Shown in pieces: positions 24,278-36,891 of a stretch of 64,000 nt of DNA. The notes beneath the pieces are model-generated. The model made no database searches, was not told the origin of the DNA, and saw nothing but the letters and a program-made list of their open reading frames with translations. The stretch comes from Typha latifolia (taxonomy: Eukaryota > Streptophyta > Magnoliopsida > Poales > Typhaceae), in assembly GCA_019914945.1 (NCBI GenBank), contig CM034105.1:12648001-12712000 (forward strand), given 5' to 3'. A program made the translations under genes and the position numbers. Each line of letters opens with the position of its first letter. The first letter of the stretch is position 1.

Positions 24278-24542
24278 ATGACCACCGGTTACGGGGCCAG
24301 CAACTCATCGGTACGATAGTCCTTTTCTACATATCCATGCAACTCTAAAAGAATCGTTATCTATAACGAGTTAAGTTTTTTTCTTGCAGAATGACGGCGG
24401 CGCCGGCCGGCGAGAACCTCAAAAGCAGATCGTCGCAGTCCGGCGCAGGTCTCATAGAAAGGTAAGGAGAGGCTTCATGCTCTTGTTTGCGGTTGCTCGC
24501 CTGGTACTGTTTGGAGATTTCACTGGCTTGCTGGGTTTCTGA
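24278..24542 (+). CDS. Candidate small two-exon gene
   Basis: Weak candidate. An isolated GC-rich patch (24278-24480) sits in very AT-rich DNA. Exon 1 is 24278-24310, ending at a GTACGA donor. Exon 2 starts at 24390 after TTTTTTTCTTGCAG and stays open to a TGA at 24540-24542. The product would be 61 residues, starting MTTGYGASNSSNDGGAGRRE, with a basic RRRSHRK stretch and a hydrophobic tail. A second donor (AAGGTAAGG near 24461) could instead lead to a further exon. The opposite strand also has an open frame (24357-24674) and cannot be excluded. No known family was recognised. Confidence 0.25.
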
Positions 24543-27249
24543 CATTAATTGCTGTTCAAAATGGAGAAGAAACAAAAAAAGAAGGCTTTTGGAAGAAAGA
24601 AAGAGTTGCAGATGGCCAGTTTCATGGCTGCCTTGGTTTGGTGATGATCCATTAATTTGGCTTGGATTTCTCATTGTGGTGTGCTGCTCGATCGTGATCT
24701 TGATGTGTATATATATATATATATATATATACGAAATAAATCTTGTTCTTAGTTGTTAGTGAAGTGGAAATTGAGTATTGATCGGCTTTTTGGCCTTGTC
24801 ACTAATGGCTTTGTAGCAATCCATTGTTGAAGAACTTGACCTAGTTTCGTATAACTCATCGAGTCAAATGGAAACTTGGGGAGTGAGTTTGGTGAAAAAC
24901 ACCGACCCGTTAGATCAGTTAGTTTGACTTAATCAAATCTTTAAGTTAAGTTAATTATACTAAGAAAATTATAAAGATACTTTCAATCAAGTTATACTAA
25001 AAATATTTTAGTCATTTTAAAAATAAAATATCTCTATTTAACAGAATATTTTTACGGTATTAGTTCAAATATAACCTAAGATATTTTTTGCACATATCCG
25101 AACTTAATTTACAACTAGTGAAAATATAAGGTGTAAATCATAATTAATATACACATTTCTCTACTATTTTTGCAACGGTACTTAATTATCTAAATAATTA
25201 AATATATACTTTTGTTTATTTTAAAACTTTTATTATTTAAAAATCCGACTTTAATTCTCTTAGCCTACTTGAGCCTTACAAGTTGGTATATTTTACCAAA
25301 CCCAAATTTTATTTAACATTGACTCGCCCAAATTGCAAATCTAGTTGGTCCCCAGTTTACACTCTACCACCAAAAATATAACAATGAAGCTGTTCTTATA
25401 ATCTACCTACTATAATCCTATATTTTACTTAAAATTCTAAACTAACCTTATCCTAAGAACATTTAATAAAATAGAGAATATTAGTCTGAAAATAAAAATA
25501 CCTCTCATTTTATTTTAATTTTATCTTAATCTAAACGGCAAGGTGTTTTTTTAGAAAATTTCAAGCAAAATACAGACGGAAAATAATAAATATCTATACG
25601 GCAGAGTATATATATGATAATAAAAACAAAATATTTATGATAGATTTTTTTTTTTGTTAGCTGATATTGGCTCTGTTGTTTAATGTTGATGATTTGAATA
25701 ATTTGGGAATCAAATTTTGACTATTATACATTACTATGATTTCCTTCTTTTGACTTTAATCCACTCTCCTAACCTGTGACCTTATGGAAGCATTGACTAA
25801 TCCCAAATCCCAATCTAATTGGCTGACTCACGTGAATAAGGAATCAATTATCCAACATTTTTTTATCCGGAATTAGTTGGCTTCCAAAGTTACACCTACT
25901 CTTCTAATACTTTTTATTTTATTTTATTTTGGCCCTTCTTCGGGCCCTACAGAATAAATTAAACAGCATAAATAGGTTGGCAGGAAGTCACTTTCGGTGA
26001 TCTTTTTCTCTTAATTCCTTCAAATGCCCGAAGACTGCGTCCAGAAGTCTTTGAATTAAATCTAACATAACAAAAATATAAAAATAACTTCTTTTTTTTT
26101 CATAATAATTAATTAGGATTAGAGAATCAACCTTCTCTAAACAGTTTAGATAGAAATAGATAAATAGGCGAGCTTTCAAATTAAAGAAGGAAAATTCAAC
26201 AAATAAAACCTAATTCGATGAAAACTAAATAGAAAATTAGTTTAACATGTCAATAGGCTGTAAGGAAAAGAAAAAAGAAATTTGTAAATAACACCTAGCT
26301 TTAATAAAATTGGGAATTATATCCTATATTTTTATTATAATTTAACTAAAGATATTTTTTTAAAATAATTAAAATACTTTTAGTATGACTTGAATAATAT
26401 TTTTTTATAAATATTTTAGTATATAATTCAGAAATTTAATTAAGTTTAACTAGCAAATCTAACAATAAGGTATTTTCTAAATATATTTGATAGGACTCGT
26501 TTTGTAAATAGTGAATGTGAATTATAATTTTATTAAAAAATACGGAATTATATGCAAATTCTTAAACTCTTTTTTTTTTTTAAAAAGTTAAGAAATATAA
26601 ATTTCAATAATTTTATTTTATTTACCAATGACGTGTCTAAAACGGCGAAAAAACTCGGTGCACTCGCCACTTGGCATCTTGCAATCAGCTGAATCGCGCC
26701 GAACAAGGCGCAGCTAGAAAGCGCTCCTCGTTCGATTCGGCTGCGACCCAAATTTGTCCTGAATCCAAACAGGACGTGAAACGCTGTTCCGAGTACTACA
26801 GGTGATCTCCGTGATTAGTGCCTTACAGCCCGTCACGTCGTCTTCCTGTTGGAATTTGAGACCCGATGTGTAGTATTATTGGTACCATCACCTAAAAATT
26901 TATGATGGATTGTCTACATTACTTGGGTACTAGTCATTGGATCTGAAAGCTGTTCTCTGTTTTGACCAACTTCGCCGACCAAATGTGGACCCGAAACCGT
27001 TAACTCTTTGACACAGGATAATTTCCTACAGATACCCAGCCAAAAGGTCGCATGCCCCCATTGCCCCTGGCATAGTAAGCAATTATTTTTTATGAGTTAA
27101 TTATAAGGTTAAATACTCTCCGTGAGAATCTAAATTTCATTAAAAATAATTTTAAAATTTTGACCAACTAAATATACCAATTTTCTTGTATATCTTTCTA
27201 CAATGTTAATTTTTCAAATATCAAATTATAAAGTAATTTTTAATTTCAT

Positions 27250-27324
<75 letters not shown>

Positions 27325-27629
27325 TGTGAGAATATCATTAATTTTATTAATAATAATAAACTCTAGTCATAAATAACTTTTTTGAGATCCCATCAAAGAT
27401 ACCGCCACGTATGTTATCATACCTGAATTTTACAGTCGGTAAACAAAACAGCAAATCCTCGCATCACATGTGAAAGAGCGCACGTTAGATCTCGCGCCGC
27501 GCCCGCCCAGTGACACACTCTCTCTCCTCCCACTGACCTCCATTCACGACCTTCCCACCTCTAATCACGCCTTCAACTCCTCTTCCTCCTCTCTCTTCTT
27601 CTCCCTCCTACGGTCCTACCGCACTCCGC
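24543..27629. other. AT-rich spacer upstream of the malectin-LRR gene
   Basis: No gene is seen. An (AT)n run lies at about 24709-24731. Several stretches (24900-25600, 26280-26620) are AT-rich with no clear structure. A long CT microsatellite lies at 27253-27321. The last 200 bases are pyrimidine-rich and probably include the 5' UTR of the gene at 27630. Confidence 0.5.
27253..27321. repeat. Long (CT)34 microsatellite
   Basis: 69 bases of uninterrupted CT, about 310 bases upstream of the ATG of the malectin-LRR gene, so within its promoter or distal 5' UTR. Confidence 0.98.
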
Positions 27630-30600
27630 ATGCTACAATCAACAATGCGACTTCTCCTCTTCCTCATCTCGCTTCCCCTCCTCGCCTTCTCCGCTCCCGA
27701 TCCCGACCCCTTCCTCTCCGGTGGTAAGCTTGCCAAGGGATTCTTCTCTCCATCTCGAATCTCTGGTTTATTAATCTTCTTCTTTCATCTCTCTTGCAGG
27801 CGCGGCGAACTACTCGTACAACATCGACTGCGGCGGAGCCGCCAACTTCACCTCTTCCTTCGGTCGCCCCTGGCTCTCCGACCGCTTCTTCTCCCCCGGC
27901 GGCGCCTCCGGCATGGTCGCCGAGCCCCACCGCTTCCCCAACTCTCAAGAGCGCACCCTCCGATTTTTCCCTCCCGTCTCCTCCGGCAAGAAGTCCTGCT
28001 ACTCCTTCCCCCTCCCCTCCGGCCGCTACTACATCCGCCTCTTCACCGTCTACGACAACTACGACTCCAAGCTCCGGTCTCCATCCTTCGACGTCTCCGT
28101 CGAGGGCACCCTCGTCTTCACCTACCGCTCCCCCTGGCCTGAGGCTGCCGCCCGCTCCGGCGCCTACTCCGATTTGATCGCCCCCGTCCTCGACACCGCC
28201 GCCGAGGTTTGCTTCTACAGCATTGCCACCGATCCCCCCGTCATCGCCTCCATCGAGGTCGCCCCCGTCCACCCCCTCGCCTACGACTCCTCCTCCACCG
28301 GCCCCGACCTAATCCTCGTCAACTACGGCCGCCTCTCCTCTGGAAGTAACCTCTTTGGCCCCGGCTTCACCTCCGACCCCGACGCCTTCTCCCGCGTCTG
28401 GCAATCCGGCGCCGACTTCCGCAACCCCAAGATCAAGATCAAAGCCCTCTCCGCCGGCGGCCACAAAATCTTCGGTAGCAACCAGCCGCCGAATTACTTC
28501 CCGACCAAGCTCTACGAAACCGCCATGACCACCGTCAATTCCGGGGATGCGCTCGAGTACTTGCTGCCCGTCGACACGAGGCTCGGTTACATGGTGTGGT
28601 TCCATTTTGCTGAGATTGATTCCGGTATCAATGCTGCCGGGAAGAGGGTGTTCGATATAATGATAGGTGATAACAATGTGACTAGGATTGATATATACAA
28701 GGAGGTTGGGGGATTTACTGCATTCAAATGGCATTATATTATTGATAATTTGACGACCACGCCACTTCATGTGAAGTTGGTTCCGGTCGTCGGGAAGCCT
28801 ATTATATGCGGGATTGAGAACTACGCAATGGTTCCGTTGGACATGGCCACCGTGCCGAGTCAAGGTAAGAAGGGAAGCGATCTATGCTAAATCTTGAGTT
28901 GGATTGGATGGATTGATCAGTTGTGTTTCTTGGTAGTGGCTGCAATGAAGGCTTTGAAGGAGTCGCTTAAGATTCCAGCTAGGATGGGTTGGAATGGGGA
29001 TCCTTGTGCTCCTACAACCTGGGATGCTTGGGAGGGGGTCACTTGTCATCACAGTGAGAAAGGACAGGGACTGGTGGTTACCCAATTGTAAGTGACAAAT
29101 CACCGATATCATTATCTTTTCAGTTAATGCGTGTTTCATATGGTTGCAATGTTCACCAAGTAGTTTGCCAAGTTGTTTGCCAAGTTGTTTGCCATATACT
29201 GAATTGGATTTATCTGTCACTTAATTAGCCATGGGATTAGTATTTAGTAGTCATTTTTTACATTGTCATATCATGTTCTTCACAAGCTACATTCTTGAAT
29301 GTGTGTTCATTGATGGTGCTCTGTAGGGGTATATGAACTTTTACGCTGACGGGGTTAACTTGCCTTTTCTATTATGTTATGCCTTTACAGGGATCTAGCA
29401 AGTCAAGGATTAAAAGGTTATATTAGCGATCAAATAAGTCTTCTAACGAACTTGGTAAGCTTGTAAGTATCGTTGTGAATTTCTAAGACCCTTTTTCCCT
29501 TTTTTCCTATCTATGATGGCTTTCCAAATTCCGATTGAGTATTTATTCCTGTATAATGGTAGTATCCCATAGAGATAAAAATATACTTCTTATACTGGTG
29601 CAACAAAATATCAGATAAATAGCCTGCACTGACACTAGCAACAATGTGGAGTTTTGGTAATTCTATAATTTCTTTTTCCTCTGGAAAAACATAATTCCTT
29701 TTGCATGTGGAACTTGTTAAGTTGTGTTTGCCAAAAATAGGACCAAAAAAAAAAATCTTGGTGTCACAATATGACAATCTCTTCTTGGCAATTCTGTGTT
29801 TAGAAATTTGTATTTCTTCCACATTGCTGCAATAGGATAACAAGTTACAAAGTTGTATTCATTCTACTTTTTCTAACAGTTCAGTTTTCTCTGTATTTTG
29901 ACCTTCTATCTTCATTTGGTTTGCTTTCTGGAATTATATTCTGCGACTTTCAGGAACTTAAGCTCTAATTCTTTGGAAGGAGAATTGCCATCAGGTTTAG
30001 GCAAAGCATCTCTCGTAAGATTGTAAGTAAAATTCTATTCTCCATTTGTAAGTCACAAGGATGCATATTATTTCCATTAATGAAGACAAATTTCTACCTG
30101 TCTAATGTCCTTGGCAACTGCAGATTATCTTGTAATGTCATAAATTTTACTTTTGTTACCAGAAAAAAAAGAAGCTTCGCACCATATAATTGAAAAGTAA
30201 TGTATGCCATGGAGTATTTTATTTGTATATGCCATCAGATATGGTTTTGCATTCATTGATGCAACTGTTAACACTGATAGATCTAAAGGTTGATACCATT
30301 AACCACTCAAAAACCATGGTATTCTCAAACATTACACCAATATGGAGCACTGCACTCTACTCAGTACTCACTATCTAGTAACTAGCCTTGCAACTTTTGT
30401 GGCATTCCTCTAATGTCTGAATTTTCTTTTGTTGGAAATCTTAACACTATCTAAGTTTAATCAAGATCTTGACCACAAACAACTTCTTGTGACTCAAGGA
30501 TGTAATTATCTAATATCGACAACAGAAAATTAGTTGATCAGATCAGACAAATTTGGCATGTAATTAATCAATCAACACACAATCATTACATGGAAGAGAG

Positions 30601-33600
30601 AACCCTGGAATCTTGTCTAGGGTACCCATCCATTAGAGATTTAGAGTAATGGAAGTTCAGATGTTCAAATCTGAAGGATTGATTTGGAGAACTTTGAAGT
30701 TTGAACTCTGGCCTATTTCAAGAAGGTTTTATGAATTATGATTTTTCATTGTTGTTTCAGGGATTTGTCATCGAATCAGTTTTCTGGAAGTATTCCTGAT
30801 AGTTTTGGTTCAACCAGCTTGCAAATTGTGTAAGTGTTACTTATTGATTGCAGCTTCTGAATTCTTTATTACTGCTGTTTGTTGAATTTGTTCTTGAATT
30901 CTCATTTTATTAGTTTTAACAGTTTCCTCTTTATCATCATTTCATGTATGATTAATGATTAGAAATCATTACTATGTTCCCAAATCTCTACTGAAAGACA
31001 TGAATTCTGTGCTTCCTGTTTTTCAGGCATATAATTCATTTGTTTTCATATAAAAGCTGTGCTATACAATATCATGTGTGAATATAACATCATTTTAATT
31101 TAGTCATTGCAATAATGGATATATAGATATACCCTATATGTATGCACACGTTCTCTAATTAAACTCTAATGTTTATAATTCTTTTATGAATTCTTCCGCA
31201 TTTTTGTTTCTATATTTGTAAAATTTATATTATAAAAGATGTTTACTCATTCAAGCTGGTCTTTGGAGTGCATAATTGTTTGTTGCTACATTCCTTCCAT
31301 CGTAAAAATCCACAAATTAAATGATAAGCTGTTCCATCTAAATGAGTTAGCTGATGGCACAGTTACTTCATCTGCCAAACTAAGACAATCTAAACACTAT
31401 TTATTTGCCCAATATAACATAATGCTTCAAATTATTCAACAATGGTCATAGATCTTAGTTAAACCGATAAAATTAGAGTAAGCAAATCCAAATTTCACTC
31501 CATATATAAGATGAAGAAACACCTATTTAGAAACTATTACCTTGAAATGAACCTTAAGTTCTCATAGTTGTCAATGCATGACTTTTTGACATACTTTACT
31601 GTGATTTTGGTTTGCATGGAATGATGCATGCTACTAATAAGTATAAACTTTAGAGTGCCAACCTTGAAGAGTGGATTCTTGCTGAACATACAGTCTTCTA
31701 TTTCTTTGCAACACTAATTTGTTTTACTTTTGCAGCTTACTGAACAACAATGAATTGGATGGGCAAGTTCCAGAAAGACTCTACTCAATCGGTGTGCATG
31801 GTGGAGTAATAGAGTAAGATGAGTAGATGACCTTTCAAATTCTTGAAAATCTTTTCAGGCATCAGGACAAGCTTGCGTCCTTGCTGCAACATGCATCTTT
31901 GTTTGATTTCCTTCCTGAGAAAGCTGCAGATACAGGGTTCTATCCTTTTTTTTTATTATTATCTCTTACAAATGGCCATTACAACTAGAAGAATTATCTT
32001 CCTCATTTCTAACTCTCATGCATATACTCACTATAAAGTATCTTAACCTCAAAGTAGTTGTTTCTTTTAAGATAAAGGTAGCATGAAGGCAGTAATGGGT
32101 CTTTTAAGATAAAGGTAGCATGAAGGCAGTGATGGGTCTGGTTGGTACTAGGAACCACCATTAATGATTACCTTGACAGTGAATGGCATCAAATAGTTTG
32201 AAATTTTCCATAGGTTCAGGCATATCTGTTAATGATTTATTTTGGGGATGGAGCAGGATAGATGAACACTATAGGACCTACCTTGCCTTTAGATAAGGTT
32301 TTGCATGCAAACGATTACATCTAACACTACACTGATCTGTTTGAATGGAAAGTTAGAAATTGTGCTCAGGTACCAATATAGTATTTACAAGCCACATTTA
32401 TACTTTAATCTATTTCAATGCTTCACTTTATCTCCTTCCTTCAATTTTATATCGAATGGATAGAAACTTATCTTGTATCCAATTCTCATCTCACATATCT
32501 TTCTACATTTCAATGCCATTGGGACTGTAAAAGATCTTAAATGGGCTGCAAGCCTACAACAGTTGTTCAGAACCTTTCTTGAGTTCCAAAATTTTTTATT
32601 TTCTTGAAAATCCCTTCGGGAGACATAAGAATCTCAAATATACGTCCTAACCAATGTATACCTGGTATAGTGTACTTGCTTTTTAAATAATTTATCATTT
32701 GCTTTTGTCAGGTTTTCTGCAAGTCATAGTTTAAAACCTTATTGAGGCATTAATATGGGGAAGTGCATTAGCTTGAGGACCAAGACCTCTAGCAATTTAT
32801 AGATGATCCAATTTTTATATTTCTTCTCTTTATGACCTTGTAAATTTTTGCCAGTCTATCAGGTAACAAAGGCCTATGTGGTGTGCCTACTCTACCTGCT
32901 TGTCCGTTGTTCTGGGAAAAAGGAGGCTTGAACAAAACCGGCAAAATTGCAATTGGTGTTTCATGTGGTGTCTTTCTCATTCTTCTATTCCTGGCGATTT
33001 ACATATTCTGCTTACGACGAGGACCGAATGACTATGATTTTGATTTTCCACAAGATTTTACATGTAAGTTTAGTGTCCTGAAACATGGCTGATCTGAACT
33101 TCTATTTTTGCGGTTTATTTTTCTTCAGATATCATATAGCCTGCTATATAGCTCACACATTTTAGTTATTGTTGGCACCTGACAAGATTATTGCTAACTC
33201 ATTGATGTTAGAGTTCAGAGTTTGCTATTATTGAGAAAGATAATTGGAAATAGTCCCCATCTGTCCTGCTCATTTATGTATCATTTCACTGAATCATGAT
33301 TTAAAGTTTGTTGAAAGAAAATTATGATGAAAGATAATCCTATCCATTGTTCATTTGTTCGGTTGAGAATAAAATGTTTATGTTGGTTATACCAGAACAA
33401 ATGGCTAAAATTATCAGAAGAATAATTGATGTTTCTGGTTTAACTGGATAAAGATTGATAATGACCCCTGCAATAATAGGGATTGATAGAAAATAAACAC
33501 TATTTAATTCACAAAAATGTTGAGGTTAGACTCTGTAACAAGAGAGTATATAATATGTTCATGGTATTTTCAAATTATTTAATATTAGTTACCAGAATGC

Positions 33601-35016
33601 TGACAAAATAAAATTAGTCAATGAATTAAGAGTCAACCATGTGCATCCAAGAAGAGAAAAGGTTGAAGTAAGAATAGATATAGAGTGATCCATATCACGT
33701 CAGAAGAGGCTTGCAAATTGTGCAAAAAATGTCTAATATTGTCAAAAAAAAATATGAAGATGGAAGCAAAACCGGCTTATAAAAGTGGCTTAAAGTGTTT
33801 CTTTGTAAGAGAGGGATACGTGAAGATAGAACTGCCATAAATATAAGAAATGGCTCTAAAAATGATTACATTCTTATCTCTTAGTTATGAATTCAAATTG
33901 TTCAACTCGCCTTAACTCCTTATAACAAACATATTGTAATCAACTTTGGCACAATGATTACATTTCTTTTTACATGTTAAGAATTTTGTGTCTCATTGTC
34001 TAGCACCAGGTGGATGGTACAAAGTACAAACTAATAGGAAGCTAATCACAAGAAGCTGTAGGCTTTGTCTAATCGACATATTTGTCAAACATTCCTTTTC
34101 CTAAAAATCTATAATTCTTATTAAGATTTGACTTCTTTCTGTACTTTCAGAATTTATGTATTTGAATAATATTCTCAGTATTGGACTTTGATTGCTATCC
34201 AGTATGAATCTTAGTGTTACTTCACCCTTCAATTCCCCTTATTATGATGTAAAAGGTATAACAATAAGTAGCTATATAGATTGTACGCCAGTGCAGGACA
34301 TCAATGCTTTCTCCATGACAAAAATGAGGAAGTTAGTGAGTGTTTGGAATCTATGGTTCCTTGATTTTTTACTATTTATGAGAAGTCTATGGACTGCATT
34401 GAGTGAAGGACCAAGAAATGCAGTAAAACATTCATGGTATTTTCAAATTATTTAACATCATATGAATTATTTTCAAAATATTAAGAAAACATTCGTTTTC
34501 TTAACATCTATTTTACATGTCTGGAGACATTTATCTAGAGTTCTTGAAATGTCAACAATACTATGCATTTGTTTAGAATTTTAACATAAACAGTTCAGAA
34601 TGCAGTAAAAGTATTTTTAATTTCACTGTTGTATCTTATATATTCTGAATCACTTTTGGAACATGGTCTAGTTCTGGAAAGAAAAGTTTTACTTAAGTTA
34701 TCTTAATAAAGCTTGTAGAATTAGTAAAGCCATATAGAGTTAATCATTTCTCCTTCTGCAAAGATAACTTTCTTAGACATTTATTGCAGATCTATTCCCT
34801 TATCTCTTGGTGTGCGTGTATATATATAGTTATCTAATTGTTAAGGTATCTAATGTAACAATTTATATCATTTCCATTAGTGTAGCTAATATCTTCTTTT
34901 GGTTGTTAGCAATTGCTGCAAAACGGAATAGGTACCAGAGGCAGAAGTCATTGATGCTTCTCGAGATGGAGACACAAAATTCTAATGGCTTCCAAACTAC
35001 TGTGAATACTATTTAA
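27630..35016 (+). CDS. Malectin-like/LRR receptor-like protein (RLP4 type, no kinase)
   Basis: A cell-surface protein predicted to bind a carbohydrate or peptide ligand outside the cell. Exons are 27630-27723, 27800-28864, 28937-29087, 29391-29462, 29954-30022, 30761-30829, 31736-31813, 32855-33063 and 34910-35016; all joins are GT-AG and in phase, giving 637 residues. In order it has a signal peptide (about 1-24; a second ATG at 27645 is equally usable), a malectin-like domain (about 33-385, starting NYSYNIDCGG), an LRR N-cap with WNGDPCAPTTWDAWEGVTC, about four LRRs (LDLASQGLKGYIS, LNLSSNSLEGELP, LDLSSNQFSGSIP), NKGLCGVP, one membrane helix (about 563-585) and a short basic tail ending near RQKSLMLLEME. 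No kinase domain follows, matching the Arabidopsis RLP4-like group. Exon 2 starts with extreme third-position C bias that fades after about 28550. Its ligand is unknown. Confidence 0.93.
32063..32136. repeat. 37-bp tandem duplication in an intron
   Basis: Two 37-base units beginning TCTTTTAAGATAAAGGTAGC, with a single A/G difference, in intron 7 of the malectin-LRR gene. Confidence 0.95.
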
Positions 35017-36060
35017 GACATCTGAGACAGATTTGCTACAACATCACTAATTCTTTGGTTGAAGAATTTTGTTGGATACTTCCTCTTTCCCAGAAACACC
35101 TCCTGGTGGCAACCACATTGAAGCCCTTGGTTTGAGGAAAAGTGCCATTGAGCAAGACCTCATAAGTCAGAAGGGATATATTCAAAGATCACATTCTGGC
35201 ATGCCATTGAAGGGATAAAAATGCAAATTGTTGGCATTACATTGTATGGTAAATCATGTACATTTGTAGCCTGTATAAATTTGATGAAGGCTGATTTTGC
35301 CGGCTCCTCATGTCAGTTCATGCACTGTGTCTGAAATTTGACAGGTATGCAGCAGTTATGTACATCAATTAAATCTCTCCTATGCAATGAAAGTGCTGCA
35401 GTAGCAAAACAGTGACTAATCTTGCCGTGGAAATTGATTGATTTCTGCATTCTATCTTATGAAACTATTGGCTAGTTATAAACACTGGGATCACCAAATG
35501 TTCTAATGATATCAGTACCAGATTTCAGAGTCTTACATACTTTGTCAATATGACTAATATTTCCAAGAGCTGTTAACAGTTTCATTTATTAGTTCGTGAG
35601 TGATTGTTACGATAGTAATTAAATGTTGCGCCTCCTTTTCTCTTTTCGCAGTTTAGATTGTAGAAAGTCGAACAAAAATATGCATGAATAAGCCAAACTT
35701 GATCAAAGTACAACTTTGTTGGAGTTTGGCTTGAAAAAGCTTGTGTTCATGTATTACAAAAGTGAATCATGATGAAGTGCATGTGCTTGGTTTTATTATA
35801 TGTAAAATGTAATATTTGAGGAAAACTTTATTTTTACACATTAATTAAAGGTCTAATTATATTAAGGCCTTTTGGATTATTGTCAAATTTTTATGCTCAC
35901 ATTCTCATTTTATTTTAAAGGTATACATTAACCTTCTAAATTATAAAGTATCTCTTTAACTACCCTCTGGGTCTGTGTTACTGAAAAATATTAAATCATT
36001 TTTTTTCTCTAAGATAAGAATAATAAATGTGAACTGATCTTTATAAGTCTAAGTGAGGTT

Positions 36061-36225
36061 GGCCTATTTGCTTTGAGATTAGGGTTTAGGACTCCTAAAC
36101 TGGTTCAGTAACCTAATTTTTTTTTTAATATCTAATCGAATTTACTCTTTAAAAAATTAAAACTAAAAAAATGAGACTCAGTAATCTAGTTCGGGGCTTA
36201 ATCTCAAATGCAGTTTTCATAGGCC
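36061..36225 (+). mobile_element. Short inverted-repeat element (MITE), copy 2 of 3
   Basis: Begins GGCCTATTTGCTTTGAGATTA and ends with its near-inverse (TAATCTCAAATG, then CATAGGCC), with seven extra bases inside the right repeat. The interior is A/T-rich and non-coding. It shares GACTCCTAAACT and TTCGGGGCTTA with the copy at 42311-42480. The GGCCT-n-TTTGG-like ends resemble PIF/Harbinger (Tourist) elements; no clear target-site duplication was identified. Confidence 0.6.
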
Positions 36226-36258
36226 TTTATCTTGGTTTATTCATTTATTTAACGATAC

Positions 36259-36330
36259 TACTATTTGTAGCCTATATCTCTATCATCTGATGTATACTAT
36301 TTGTAGCCTACATCTCTATCGTCTGATGTA
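36259..36330. repeat. 36-bp tandem duplication
   Basis: Two 36-base units starting TACTATTTGTAGCCTA, with two single-base differences. Confidence 0.95.
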
Positions 36331-36704
36331 AATTGAACCCTTTGTTTTCAATTTTTATCTAAACGGATATCATAACTTATTTGTTAGGAATAATTTTATT
36401 TAGACCCTCTAAATTATTCTTTATTTTGATATACACTTTCTGAATTTTTTTTATTACCTTAAACTATTGTTGGTTAGTTTTCTATTATAATATCTATAAA
36501 TTACCACTTAAACTCACATGTAAATATATTTTTGAACTACATACCCTTAATTTTGGAGAGGAGAAAGACAGAGGAATGTTTCAAATATATATATTAAAGA
36601 TAAAAAAGAATAATGTTAATAAAAAGAGGTATTGATTTTTTTTAATCTTTTTCGTCTAAATGGAATTATCCCTCCAGGCCTTATCCCCTCTAGGGCCTCT
36701 AATA

Positions 36705-36799
36705 TGGGCTTGGATTTTGGGCTAAGGTTACGCATTTTGTCCAACTTATTGGGGGCAGTTTTGTCCTATCACTTCAAGATTCTAACCCCAAAACCCTAA
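36705..36799 (+). promoter_or_regulatory. Ribosomal-protein promoter elements (site II and telo-box)
   Basis: Two TGGGCT site II motifs (36705-36710, 36718-36723) and one AAACCCTAA telo-box (36791-36799) lie 90-190 bases upstream of the RPL26 ATG. This pairing is the known signature of plant ribosomal-protein and growth-related promoters, bound by TCP and telo-box factors. CCTAACCCTAG at about 36866 is a further telo-like word in the leader. Confidence 0.75.
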
Positions 36800-36891
36800 T
36801 AATCCTATCTTCTTCCTCTCTCTCCCTATATTTGCCGCCTTCTGTAACCTTTTTCCCCGAAATCCCTAACCCTAGATCTCTCACATCAACC

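Larger units (their letters stand above)
35017..36704. other. 3' UTR of the malectin-LRR gene and spacer
   Basis: The first several hundred bases are the likely 3' UTR and downstream region. The rest is AT-rich and includes a MITE (36061-36225) and a 36-bp tandem duplication (36259-36330). No further gene is seen. Confidence 0.6.

Noticed and set aside
24357..24674. 105-codon minus-strand frame over the GC island
   Set aside because: The plus-strand reading has better splice sites and a TATA motif at a proper distance; kept only as an alternative.
27664..28272. Long minus-strand frame of 202 codons opposite the malectin-LRR exon
   Set aside because: It mirrors the GC-ending codons of the plus-strand gene; Gly/Asp/Glu-rich composition with no motif.
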